Part shown: one piece after another, positions 35,690 through 46,548 of the stretch | How the letters are laid out: every line of letters starts with the position of its first letter | How positions within the stretch are numbered: the stretch's first letter is position 1 | Translations under genes and position numbers: made by a program | Notes under the pieces: model-generated | Told to the model about the DNA's origin: nothing | The model's input: the letters and a program-made list of their open reading frames with translations, nothing else | Databases searched by the model: none | NCBI GenBank assembly: GCA_949358305.1 | Contig: OX442314.1 | Location: 19,213,060-19,277,059 of the forward strand | Origin: Strigamia acuminata | Lineage: Eukaryota; Arthropoda; Chilopoda; Geophilomorpha; Linotaeniidae | DNA: 64,000 nt | Direction of reading: 5' to 3'

Positions 35690-36458
35690 AACTTGTTTAC
35701 AAGTCAGTCTATCACAGTCCTGCATGACTAATTTAAAACCATAAAAATGAATACCATATCAACTAAAGTTTAGTAAATATGTTTATTCTTGAAGCTATGC
35801 AGATAATTAAAGTCATATATTTTATTATCTTGACTAAATTTACAATTTTACGATAATAAAGTATATTTATATTAAATGACCTGAGTTTTCTTTATTGACC
35901 AGTTACTTAAGGTAACAGCCTGCGTCTATGGTAGTCATTACTGGTAGTATATTTAATCTACTTGAGATGTACAGCAGCAACTTAAAAAAAGATGCCAACT
36001 ATTATGTAGGGATAAATATCAAACCAGATATAGCCTGTATGAAAATTGTCGCAAAATTGACATTCTTTGTCATTTTATTACGTAGGTAGCTGTAAATTGA
36101 TTTTTTATTGCATAAATTGATTTTTTTGCATATTGTATGAGCATAAAATGATTTTTTTTTACGTGAACATTGTATTAATTATTTCAACAGTTCTGCTTCT
36201 GCACGACTTGGCTGACATTAGACATAAATCATTTGAAAATTACCTTGCCAACCAATATTCATTAATTACCTTCATTACTTGTAATAGATATAATTAGGGT
36301 CATAACATTTAACTTGATACATAATTTACTGAAACGATGCGCGTGTAAAAAAAACAATTAAACTGCTGTATATTCTTTTTTATTGATATTTTAATGAAAC
36401 TATATCCATGGCACGTGTGTGTCGACATTAGTGCAAGCAATTCAAGTTAGCTATCAAC
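35690..36458 (+). promoter_or_regulatory. upstream region of channel copy 4
   Basis: Sequence at 35690-35985 closely parallels blocks before copies 5 (49480-49789), 6 (50910-51194) and 7 (57110-57405): shared pieces include ACAAGAACTTG, ACCATAAAAAT, GAGTTT-C-TTATTGAC and CAGCAAC just before the ATG. In copy 4 the block ends with CAGCAAC but no ATG, and a second partial match lies next to the ATG at 36459, so the region seems split or duplicated. Promoter function is inferred from conservation and position. Confidence 0.45.
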
Positions 36459-37094
36459 ATGCAGCAACATTTTGAGTTACCTGAGACAAATATTAGACGA
36501 CGACTGTTAAAACAGATAATTCGGACGGAATTGAATTCTACACAACTGAAGATTCCAATTATACAACAGCGGAAATAAATATTGCTAATTTAGGAATTGT
36601 CTAATTTCTCCATTTGAACTCAGAACTTTAAAGAAAAGAAAAAACCACCACCAGGTTACACCCTTACTGCGGGCTACGGACAGTCCAAATCCTCAGTCTA
36701 ATTTCTTCTGCCATTTTGGATTCCACGGAAAATTTTTGCTGCTTCTTTTTGGTTAGTTTTCGAATTAATTTTGCTTTTTGACGGACGATATTATCGTCGC
36801 TAACACGTCCCAACGTGGCCGCCCGCCAACCGCCAAGCAGAAGGCGGCTAGGACTGCCGTTGTCTTTGAAACGACCGACCCGAGCCAGTACGGCGTTGCT
36901 GTGGAAGAGTCACGTCAGTCGGACGTTGCCGATACCGTCGCTTCAGCAGACTGGAGCAGAGGATGTTTTTGGCTGGTTTGTCTTTTTCGGTTAAGTCCTC
37001 TTTCTGCCCCGCGGAACGCGCCTTTGGGACGCGAGGGGTGAGGCCCATGTAATGCCCGTAACATGTCTCGCTCTGTTGCTGGGGTTTTGGTTCA

Positions 37095-37740
37095 GGTTCA
37101 CCGAACCGAGGTTTTGCCCGCTGCAAAGCGGAGGTTTTGCCCGCTGCAAAGCGGAGGTTTTGCCCGCTGCAAAGCGGAGGTTTTGCCCGCTAACAAGCGG
37201 AGGTTTTGCCCGCTAAAAAGCGGAGGTTTTGCCCGCTAAAAAGCGGAGGTTTTGCCCGCTAAAAAGCGGAGGTTTTGCCCGCTAAAAAGCGGAGGTTTTG
37301 CCCGCTAAAAAGCGGAGGTTTTGCCCACTAAAAAGCGGAGGTTTGCCCGCTACAAAGCGGAGGTTTTGCCCGCTACAAAGCGGAGGTTTTGCCCGCTAAA
37401 AAGCGGAGGTTTTGCCCGCTAAAAAGCGGAGGTTTTGCCCGCTAAAAAGCGGAGGTTTTGCCCGCTAAAAAGCGGAGGTTTTGCCCGCTAAAAAGCGGAG
37501 GTTTTGCCCGCTAAAAAGCGGAGGTTTTGCCCGCTAAAAAGCGGAGGTTTTGCCCGCTAAAAGCGGAGGTTTGCCCGCTACAAAGCGGAGGTTTTGCCCG
37601 CTACAAAGCGGAGGTTTTGCCCGCTACAAAGCGGAGGTTTTGCCCGCTAAAAGCGGAGGTTTTGCCCGCTACAAAGCGGAGGCTTTGCCCACTCAAAACA
37701 GAAGTTTTGCACGCTAGAAAAGCGGAAGTTTTGTCCGCTA
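37095..37740. repeat. 23-bp minisatellite, about 26 copies
   Basis: The unit GCGGAGGTTTTGCCCGCTAAAAA (shown in two parts: GCGGAGGTTTTGCC, CGCTAAAAA) is repeated head to tail with variants in the A-rich part (GCAAA, ACAAA). Each junction GCCCGCT...AGCGGAG is a small hairpin. Units adjoin directly with no unique spacers. Confidence 0.85.
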
Positions 37741-38111
37741 CAAATCCGGAGTTTTGCCCTGTTTTTCGGATTTTTCTCTGGACAGCGCACATGGGTTGTG
37801 GCTGCAAATGTTGCTGCGCAGCTAAGGAAGTTTTTTCCGCTTCAAGGCGGACGCCGAGTTATTTTTCCCACCAAGCAGAGGTCGGTCTTGTCAGTGCACA
37901 TGGGCTTCAACTGGTCAACTGATGGAGTGCAAATAGTTTTTGCAATTTTCGGCGATTCATTTGTTTTTTAGCAAATGAATTTTGTGCATTTAAAGCTTTC
38001 TCACACCTCAAATATCAGAATAGTCTTTCTTGCAATATCAGTTGAAACTATTGGTTAATGTGAGATTCTATAAGCTTTACGTGACTATTTACAAAATAAA
38101 CCTCACTTTTT

Positions 38112-38757
38112 TCTAAGACTTAGGTTCCCATCTGGTTATTCGCCGGATCCTGAGGGGCGTGTCTCTTTCTAGACCAACTGTCCCGAGATACTCTAATATC
38201 TGGCACATAGGCCCGATTTTAACGCATCTCAAACGTCTCTTTTCCGTCCCTAATCTTTCGAGACTGTCGAGAAATCAGCGTCTGGCTACTCTTTTGGCTC
38301 TTGCATTGGCAGACAGAGCGGGTAACCTTTGACTACTCTCAGCAGACATTTGGTTTTTCGATTATTTTTGCATGGTCCCTCTGTGCGGTTCTCGTAAATC
38401 CGCGTATCTAGCGCCTCTTTGCAGCGCGTCCTTTCACGACGAGGAGTTATGTCCGGTGGTTGCTTTGCGTCGGTTCCTAAACTTTACCGCTTCTTTGAAG
38501 GGTAGTTCAAAACAATTTTTTTTTCTCTCTGGCTTGCCACCGTCTGGCCCGGTTTTCTCTACGACCATCGCGAGGTGGATTAAGGGCGTCCTCTCTGACG
38601 CGGGGGTAGATACCTCCGTTTTCTCGGCCCATTCAACCAGAGCTGCAGCCACGTCGTTCGCGGCTAGTAGGGGAGTCTTTAGAGTGCATTATCAAAGCCG
38701 CCGATTGGTCAACTGCCGATCGAATCCGCTTTGGAAGAATTTGCTTCTGTAGTATTA
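38112..38757 (+). pseudogene. tyrosine recombinase fragment of DIRS type
   Basis: Pieces of a DIRS/Ngaro-type tyrosine recombinase in shifting frames: VIRRILRGVS, LATLLALALADRAG, then after a disrupted stretch the HxxR-type block FSAHSTRAAATSFA and, in a different frame, KAADWST. The catalytic His-x-x-Arg is visible; the terminal Tyr is not. Stops and frame changes show it is dead. Confidence 0.65.
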
Positions 38758-39827
38758 AGGGGCTACGAACGTTCCTAAATTAGCAATATTTATTTCCCTT
38801 AGTATAATCTAGATTTTGCTTCACTATACTAGCAAAATCCCAATTGTAGGATTATCATTTCTCGAGAAAAATGAACGACCAATGTGGATAGGAATAATAT
38901 GGCTCATTATTCTATTGTCCTGTGTTGTAGCATGCGGTTATCAAGCCTATGACCGTATACTGTATTATTGTTCTTATCCAATTAGAGTTGACGTTATGTT
39001 TAGTAGTGGTGCTGACCGTCCCCTACCATCTGTAACCGTATGTGCGCACGATACACCATCATGGATTGAACATATTGAAGAAAATAAGACGTTTGTTAAC
39101 ATGGTTCAGAGATTTCAGGAAACCTACCCATGCGCAAATCAAATGTTAGTTTTTTATGATTTAATTAATAAGAAATCAGTTGATGAAATTTGGGAAATGT
39201 TCAACACAACTACTGTTCTTGACAGCTACAATCTACGGAAGGTAGGCAATAATAATTTTCAAGTTTTGTAATAAGTGTTTGGAATTGTTATCAGTATCAC
39301 CGTTGTTATTCATGTTTATTAATTGTTTCGATTCACTCGGTAGTCATTTTCGCATTTGATTGTATTCAGGGGAAACGTTTGCTGCCAAATACAAATATCC
39401 AACTAAATCAGACAAATTTACCTTTGGGATCATGTTTACAATTTTCATACGGTTAGAACCATTTTTTCCATTTTTTTGCCCTCGGTTGAAACACTAAGAT
39501 ATTGTATGTTTTATTATTTTATTAGATGAAAATGGAGAAAAAGCTGACGTATTAGATTTTATAATTAATAAACCCAAAGGTGGTTGCAATAGGACTTCTA
39601 GATTAATGGTAATTTAACTAATGGTAAATATATTCGATTCTTATCAAAATAATTAAATTTTACAGCTTACATTTCAAAAAAATCAAATTAAATCAAACTT
39701 GAAAGAATTTTGGCATCTTCCAACAAATTCAAGAGTTGAAGTAAATGTTGCATTGATTGAAGTAATATTTATTATTTGAATATTATTAACATAATTATTA
39801 ATAATTTAATATTATTGAATAAATGTG

Positions 39828-40045
39828 TGTGGAAACTGGCGGTTTCCAAAGTGAAATAATTTAGTTGAGTGTTTTGACCACCGTGGCACAAGTGAAAACT
39901 TACTTGTGACCCGGATTAAATGTATTCTTGGAATTGGGGATTATCTTAATCCCTTTGCTTTATATACTCAAAATTGAATAAAATTATCACTGTCTTTTCA
40001 AATGTAACCTTGTCTACATCGTTCTTTGAGTTTACAACAACCTTC
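39828..40045 (+). mobile_element. possible solo BEL-type LTR in intron 4 of copy 4
   Basis: Starts TGTGGAAACTGGCGG, close to the first bases of the BEL LTR at 42614 (TGTGAAAACTGGCGTTG), and contains CTTGTGACCC followed by an AATAAA-like region in the same order. The right border is uncertain and no duplication was found. Absent from the same intron of copies 3 and 6. Confidence 0.35.
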
Positions 40046-40263
40046 GATCCGAATCCGACTCCATCCGTAGTTTTAATAAGTTTAAGGAGTGTTTCATTTA
40101 TACAAGTTGCTCGTGCAACGTCTCAAATGTGTATTTAGTATAATTTTGTCAAAAGTCCTTGGCAAAAATGTGATTCTGCCAAAGACTACAAAAGATGTTC
40201 GGAGAATTGTTTTAAACTTTCGTATTCAGAAGTGCAATCTACATACAAGTTTCTCAAATGCAG

Positions 40264-41660
40264 GTAAAATTTAAAATCATACACTACCTGTTCTGTTTCG
40301 AAAACTTTATCACAAACTCCCATACGTTGGGCATCAATGTATGTATCAACGTGTACACAATGCAGTGATCCGGGTTATTCACTGTAGAAATGCTCAAATT
40401 GAGACTTAGTTTCCGAAAATAAATAATTAATTACCGGTATGTGCATGATGGCGATGACTCCAGAGCAGCTTGATGGTGTTCCTCGATCGGTGGGTGAGCG
40501 CTCTGATCGTAATCAGAGATCACAAATACACAAAGTTGATACACACAGATGATAGCTGGATTTGCTTAAACAAAGCAAAGACAGCAGAAGTCTCAAATCA
40601 CTCAAACAATAACACAAGTCAGTACTGGCGAGCAATGACAAGGTGTTTTGCAGGTTTATAGATGAAATCAAGTGTGGGTCAGAAATCCGAGGGATCGGCC
40701 TGGCACACTCCAAATCTGCTCAGCAGACCTGCGCAGAGACAATAATTTGGTGCAACAATTATAATTGCACCACAACCCGAAAGAATTGGCCTCCCATCTC
40801 TCCCTAAGATGGGCATTATTTGACCCAGATTCTGCGCATGCGCAAAATCCGGGTCTTAAAAATTTCCGAAGGAATTTGGCCAACACGTGTGTTTTTGACA
40901 ACAACAAACATGGCCGCCGCAATACCTGGTGGCAATGATTGACATTAGCGGAGCCTGCTGATGATCATGATTTGTGTCCTTTGGACTCCTAAGATGGGTC
41001 TTTTTTGACCCAGTTAAACTTTGAGTTCAAATTATAGAAAAACTTAAAAAATTAAAAAAGTTTCAACTGTGGTATAGTGTCTAGTGATGTTTCAAAGGAA
41101 TAGTCAGCAAAAATCAGAGAAAAAAAAAATTATTTCTTATAAAAATAATGATTTTTTTAAAACAGGGTCACAAAATGACCCATCTCAGGGTTGGAAGGGT
41201 TAACTGCGCCTGCGCATCTAAATACGTCATCACAATTCCGAAAATGTTTTGTAAAATGTATACAAAATGTCGGTGACTTCTGGTGACCCCTTTACACTTT
41301 TCTCTTGCTTTTGGTAGCATGCAGATGTGTCAAACTTGGTTTTAATATTTCATTGATTTGTTTATTCCTTGGTTGTTTTCAAGATGTCGACTGACTTGTG
41401 AGTAGCAAGTCTACTACGTAGTATTCAACTCCCTCTCACTGCAGATATTATGGGAAAACATGAGCAATTCATGGCTCTTGATTTTGAATATAAACACATA
41501 CAACCCAAAATATCGATTCCCATTTCACTGAAATTTAATATTCTTGTGGAGTTTCGACTAAAATATAAAGTCAGAAGTGGGAATAAACAATTCAATGCCA
41601 CAATTGACCAGAAAATCAGCATTGCAAATTGGATAAATTATTTAACTGCTCTCTCCAATA
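40264..41660. other. unclassified repeats replacing exon 6 of copy 4
   Basis: No trace of the 0.8-kb exon 6 is found here. The stretch holds blocks CCTAAGATGGGTCTTTTTTG (about 40986) and, inverted, CAAAATGACCCATCTCAGG (about 41168), plus a related GATGGGCATTATTTGACCCAG near 40808, suggesting overlapping or nested fold-back elements. An open frame at 41450-41671 is not recognised. Confidence 0.4.
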
Positions 41661-41663
41661 GTA

Positions 41664-42108
41664 CAGGGTAAGCCAGAGAGATCTGACGATTTTGAAAATG
41701 TAATTACTCTGTAACTACTGTAATTACAATTTTTATTTGAAACTAAAACCATTTAACAGAGCTAGAAATGCCATTTTTACGTCTGAAAAATGTGTTTCTT
41801 TGCTCCACACATGATGATGCGATGATACATCGTCCATTGCTCCAGGATCACTGAAATGGCATTGGTTGAGCCATTGCTTCCCCACAACAATCATTATTCT
41901 AGTCAAAATGGTTGCTTAAAGATAAGCACATAAAAATCTTCAGGTCTCTCTGACTCATAAGGAAAGTGACCATCCGAGTGATATAATTTTTCAGACATAA
42001 AAATGGCATTTTAAACTCTATAAAATGGTTTTAGTTTCAAATAAAAATTTAAATTAGTACCAGAGTAATTACATTTTAAAAATCCTTAGGTTTCTCTGGC
42101 TCACCCTG
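41664..42108. mobile_element. TA-flanked MITE, 445 bp
   Basis: Ends CAGGGTAAGCCAGAGAGATC (left) and the inverse of CAGGGTGAGCCAGAGAAACC (right), with TA at 41662-41663 and 42109-42110. Inverted similarity extends about 150 bases, through TTTTATTTGAAACTAAAACC. It helped occupy the space of the lost exon 6 in copy 4. Confidence 0.75.
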
Positions 42109-42613
42109 TAGAACATTCACTTGACTGGACATTCTTCGAACCAAACAAATTCTGGAGGTCATTTTATGTCCAAACCACAGAGTATAGTCTACTGTATTTC
42201 CATGCTGATGGTCTAAATATTGAAATTAATTTTTTCGTAAATAGAAATTTTTTATCACCACAATTCTGACCCCGAGCGAGAACGCAGCATTATATTCTCA
42301 TGTTCCAACACTGTATGGACATGATATATGGTGTTGATAATATTTTTTGTCAACAACCAATAGTAACGGTAAGCTTCTTACATCGCTTTAGACGAAATAA
42401 CTTCGCTTTAGACCAAATAAATTTGATTTCTTACTGTTTGTTATTTGTAGATATTAATAACCGAGAAAAACGTTCCTTCGTATTTTAACTTAAACACCAG
42501 GCTTGAAATTCCAATGAATAAAATAGCCCTTATTGCTCTCAGATATATAAAAGTAAATATTATGACTTGAAAATATAATCATTACAAATGTCTTTAAAGA
42601 TTATTAGAGTAAA

Positions 42614-42942
42614 TGTGAAAACTGGCGTTGTTAGAAGTAACAAGGTCGCACGAGTTCGAGGGAAAGAGCACGGCGCAGCACAGAGAAGCCAACCTGCAGG
42701 TGGTGTTTTTGAGTGATATTGGATGACGCGTGACCGGAAGTGCTGTAAAAGTGTCATAAATTATCTTGTTTCACCCTTTGTTCCCCTGAATTTGTACTTG
42801 TGACCCCCAGAAATTACAATAAACTTGTTCTTAACCCAAAAAAGACATGCTTTATTTCGAGAATTCATAAAAGTTAGAAAAGTAGTAAATTTACACAGTT
42901 TTAGTCAAAATTAGTTACAAATCGACTTTGCGAATCTTCAAA
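42614..42942 (+). repeat. 5' LTR of the BEL element
   Basis: 329 bases, beginning TGTGAAAAC and ending CTTCAAA immediately before the primer-binding site. It contains ACAATAAAC, a likely poly(A) signal region. Confidence 0.9.
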
Positions 42943-43041
42943 TGGTGCCGAAACCCGGGAAAATCAGTGAATCCGGACAGAAATAAGTAGAAAACAGCAT
43001 CGTAAAGCCGACCACGCCGAATTTTGACCGAAAATTTCAAG

Positions 43042-46000
43042 ATGGACGCCCTTGATCGTTTGCGCGCTCAACAAGCCACGTCCAGAGAAGGAGCCAAGCG
43101 GTTATGTAATGCGGTACTCGTCGAATTAGCCAACGTTGCTCCAGAAATCCTCGCGTTGAAACGATTAAAAAACCAGTTGTTAGCAAAGAGTGAACAATTG
43201 ACAGCGCTCGACGATAAGATATCGCCGATGATTGTTACGCGTGCGGATTTGGAGAAAGAAGAAAGCGACAACGAAGATTTCCGTGAGTTGATAATCGACT
43301 CTCTTACCGATATTGAAGTCAAATTGGAAGAACTTTTACGGCCACCAGCACCAGTTATACCCCCAGCGATTCCAATCGGCGGCAGCGCCACGAGCAACTC
43401 AGGCGAAGGGACAATAAAGCTGCCAAAGTTAGTAATGCGGAATTTCAGCGGGAATCCTGTTGAGTGGTCAAAGTTTTGGTCCAATTTCGAGTTGAGTGTC
43501 CACGGCAACGGTTCACTTACAGCAAAAGCCAAATTCGTATATTTGAACTCAGTTCTCGAAGGTACTGCAGCAACAGTTGTTCATGGTCTCAAAATCAGCG
43601 ATGAGAACTATGAAACTGCAGTGACTTTACTTCAAAATCGATTTGGGCGAAAAGAAGTCATTGTGAACGCTCACATTCAGACTTTGATGAAACTTAAACC
43701 AGTAAAACGAGTTAGCGACCTCGTTGAGTTGCGTAGACTCTACGACACGTGCGAATTGCATATTCGAAGTCTCGAGACTGAAGAAATCGATACAGCCACG
43801 TTTGGAATTGTATTGTGTCCATTGATACGAAATGCGGTGCCTGACGTTATTGCACTTGATTTTGCACGCAAAAATAAAGAAAACACTCACGATATGAAAC
43901 TGTTTTTGGAGTTTTTCAGAGCCGAACTGGAGTTACGAGAAGAACACGTAGCCGTGAGCGACCAGACAGAGAAACCAGCCGCCAAGACGTTCGTCGACTA
44001 CAAGAAGCCGACGCGTAACGACAAAATAGCCTCAGCCAATGCATTGACTACCAACGTTTCATCATCCAGTTGCGTATTCTGCGACGATGCGTCGCACAAG
44101 AAGGAAGATTGTCCGCTCAACATTCCAGATCGATTGAAGCGGTGCATGTCAAAACGAACGTGTTTTAGATGTTTGGGCAGCAAACATATGGCGCGCAGCT
44201 GTCCCCAGAAAGAGAAGTGTGTGAACTGTGAGCGGTTTCACCATATCCTGTTGTGCGAAGCGTCGAATACCAAGCCAGAGACCGTGCTTGTGTCGACGTT
44301 GACAGCAGCAGCAATTACAGCAGAGAACACTGACTTATTTTTGCAAGTATTAATGACAAATGTGGAATCGAATTGTAAAACCAAGGCTGTGCAGTGCATG
44401 TTTGATGGCGGAAGCCACAGATCGTTTATTAGCCAGAAACTAGTGAATGAACTCGATGCCCAAGTAGTGGGTAAGCAAAATATGCAGATTTCCAGTTTTG
44501 GCGACTCTAAAACAGAGAGCGTTTGTCGTCGTCGCGTGAAAGTGACTTTAAGAAATATTACCGATACTAATAAGTTTGTTGATTTAGAATTGATCGAGGT
44601 GCCACGAATAACTCACTCAGTCGCGAGGCAGTCGGGTCCAAACGTGCGCGAGATGTTGCGCAAACACAAGATCACCTTAAATATCGACCAGATGTCGACC
44701 CAACAAGACGAGGTGGCAATTCTAATTGGAGCGGACCACTTTTGGCGTATCGTAACAGGCGAATCGAAACGTTTAGATGAGGGATTGATGTGTCTTCACA
44801 CGTCTCTCGGTTGGACAATCCACGGCGCGATCAGAAGCCAAGATGAAACGGTTAGACAGTCAGCAACCCACGTGAATCTTGTGCAGTATGAAGACCGACT
44901 CGACCACCTTCTTCAACGTTTTTGGGAGTTGGAAGCAGTAGGCATTCCCCACGAAACTCTCACCAGCGCCCAGGACGAAGATGATCAAGCAGTAGCAAAA
45001 TTTAAAGAGTCCATCAACTGGACGGGTGAGCGGTACGAGGTGCGACTGCCTTGGTTGCTGGACAAATCAGAGTTGGACAGCAACTATCAAATTGCACTTA
45101 AGAGACTGTGGAATCTTGTTCGCAAGTTTAAACAAAATCCGGACTTGTACCACCGCTATAAGAAGGTTCTGGACGACCAGAAAATCGCTGGAATAATCGA
45201 AACGGCCCCAGAAGTAGCCAACCAGACTGGGTGTTACTACCTCCCACATCGACCAGTAATTCGAGAGCGGAGAAGCACCACAAAATTGCGCATAGTCTAC
45301 GACGCCTCGTCGCACGCGCAGAAGAGTCGCTCTCTCAACGACTGCCTGTTTACAGGGCCAAATCTCCTTCCAGAATTAATCAATGCCCTTTTATTTTTCA
45401 GACAATTCATTGTGGCATTGATTGGAGACATTAAACAAGCGTTTCATCAAATTTTGCTGGCGTTAGCTGACCGAGATGCGGTGAGGTTTCTGTGGATCGC
45501 GGATGGATGGGACGTTGAAGGACCAATTGTGTTGGAGATTCTCCGACAAACCAGAGTCCTATTTGGAGCATCTCCAAGTCCCTATCTCTTGAACGGAACG
45601 ATACAACACCATCTCGAACAATATGCAGATCGTTTTCCCGAATTAATTATGAAATTGTTAAAGAGATTTTATGTTGATGACTTTTTGAACAGTGAAAAGA
45701 CAACAACAGAAGCCATTGATGTCTACAAGAAGACGTCAACAATCATGCTCGAAGCCAATATGGAACTAGTGAAGTGGTACAGCAATTCCCCAGTGCTACG
45801 AGAGCAATTTGCTGTTGACCATCCAACTGCAACGTTCGAAAGTGAGCAAAAAGTGTTGGGCCTGAAGTGGAATGGTGAGAGAGACGACTTGTCACTAGAA
45901 CTCGAGGATGTGAAAGCAACTTTGGAACGTGAATCGAACACTAAACGGCAGGTTATTCAATTGGTTGCACAGATCTTCGATCCGTTAGGATTTGCGTCGC

Positions 46001-46548
46001 CGTTTACAGTTTCAGGAAAGCTGTTTTTCCAGCAGTTGTGGAAATTGCAGATTGGATGGGACAGTCGTCTCTCCCTCGAACTTCTCGAACAGTGGGAGAA
46101 ATGGAAAAAGCAGTTGCCATTGTTGGAAAATATTTGCGTGCCACGACATTTTGGCTTGGATGCAGAATTGAATAATCACGAAATCCATCTGTTTTGTGAT
46201 GCGAGCCCCTTAGCGTACGGGGTGGTGGCGTACAATCGTGTGCGTCACCCAAATGGAAGTTGTAATGTATTTTTTATTCTTTCCAAATGCAGGATCGCGC
46301 CAATTAAGACGATTACGTTGCCCAGACTCGAGTTGATGGGAGCTTTGCTGCTGGCCAGAATTGCGCACAGACTGAAACAATTCACCACTGCAAAAGTTAC
46401 AGCTTGGACAGATTCGACAATCGTTTTGTGTTGGTTGAACGAGAAAAGGAAAGCCATTCCATTCGTAGCCAGGAGAGTGGAGGAAATCCAGATACACGTA
46501 CCTTTTTCGAGTTGGCGACAGGAGTCCAGAATCCAGCAGACCTTCTAA
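43042..46548 (+). CDS. BEL polyprotein part 1: gag, protease, reverse transcriptase, RNase H
   Basis: The first ATG is at 43042 (the frame is open slightly upstream with TTG). In order: gag with coiled start, then cysteine-rich knuckles (CVFCDDASHKKEDC, CFRCLGSKHMARSC, CVNCERFHHILLC), protease with FDGGSHRSF, Pao-type reverse transcriptase with the YVDDFL catalytic box, and RNase H with LFCDASPLAYG and TDSTIVLCW. About 1168 residues. The frame runs out at 46548; family-typical sequence continues in the next frame from about 46515. The break is a shift to the -1 frame in the GGCGACAGGAGTCC region, either a one-base loss or a programmed event. Confidence 0.9.
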   Translation: MDALDRLRAQQATSREGAKRLCNAVLVELANVAPEILALKRLKNQLLAKSEQLTALDDKISPMIVTRADLEKEESDNEDFRELIIDSLTDIEVKLEELLRPPAPVIPPAIPIGGSATSNSGEGTIKLPKLVMRNFSGNPVEWSKFWSNFELSVHGNGSLTAKAKFVYLNSVLEGTAATVVHGLKISDENYETAVTLLQNRFGRKEVIVNAHIQTLMKLKPVKRVSDLVELRRLYDTCELHIRSLETEEIDTATFGIVLCPLIRNAVPDVIALDFARKNKENTHDMKLFLEFFRAELELREEHVAVSDQTEKPAAKTFVDYKKPTRNDKIASANALTTNVSSSSCVFCDDASHKKEDCPLNIPDRLKRCMSKRTCFRCLGSKHMARSCPQKEKCVNCERFHHILLCEASNTKPETVLVSTLTAAAITAENTDLFLQVLMTNVESNCKTKAVQCMFDGGSHRSFISQKLVNELDAQVVGKQNMQISSFGDSKTESVCRRRVKVTLRNITDTNKFVDLELIEVPRITHSVARQSGPNVREMLRKHKITLNIDQMSTQQDEVAILIGADHFWRIVTGESKRLDEGLMCLHTSLGWTIHGAIRSQDETVRQSATHVNLVQYEDRLDHLLQRFWELEAVGIPHETLTSAQDEDDQAVAKFKESINWTGERYEVRLPWLLDKSELDSNYQIALKRLWNLVRKFKQNPDLYHRYKKVLDDQKIAGIIETAPEVANQTGCYYLPHRPVIRERRSTTKLRIVYDASSHAQKSRSLNDCLFTGPNLLPELINALLFFRQFIVALIGDIKQAFHQILLALADRDAVRFLWIADGWDVEGPIVLEILRQTRVLFGASPSPYLLNGTIQHHLEQYADRFPELIMKLLKRFYVDDFLNSEKTTTEAIDVYKKTSTIMLEANMELVKWYSNSPVLREQFAVDHPTATFESEQKVLGLKWNGERDDLSLELEDVKATLERESNTKRQVIQLVAQIFDPLGFASPFTVSGKLFFQQLWKLQIGWDSRLSLELLEQWEKWKKQLPLLENICVPRHFGLDAELNNHEIHLFCDASPLAYGVVAYNRVRHPNGSCNVFFILSKCRIAPIKTITLPRLELMGALLLARIAHRLKQFTTAKVTAWTDSTIVLCWLNEKRKAIPFVARRVEEIQIHVPFSSWRQESRIQQTF

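Larger units (their letters stand above)
36563..38833 (+). mobile_element. DIRS-like (tyrosine recombinase) element remnant
   Basis: The insert in exon 1 of copy 4 has short inverted ends GGAAATAAATATTGCTAATT (36571 on) and their mirror (38772-38798). It contains a G+C-rich possible gag-like stretch (about 36778-37060), a 23-bp minisatellite, and then a decayed tyrosine recombinase (38112-38757). No reverse transcriptase is visible, so the copy is incomplete. The host sequence at the two junctions (GATTCCAATTAT and AATCCCAATTGT) is a diverged repeat of the same site, which DIRS elements do not normally create. Confidence 0.55.

Noticed and set aside
37095-37740. CRISPR-like regular repeats
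   Set aside because: Units of 23 bases adjoin directly with no unique spacers and the genome is eukaryotic; it is a minisatellite.
41450-41671. Open frame as a gene inside the exon 6 gap of copy 4
   Set aside because: No recognised motif and it runs into a MITE end; likely a chance frame or an old repeat fragment.
46404-46514. Beginning of BEL part 2 at 46404
   Set aside because: This stretch is a wrong-frame shadow of the RNase H coding sequence; family-like residues start only near 46515.
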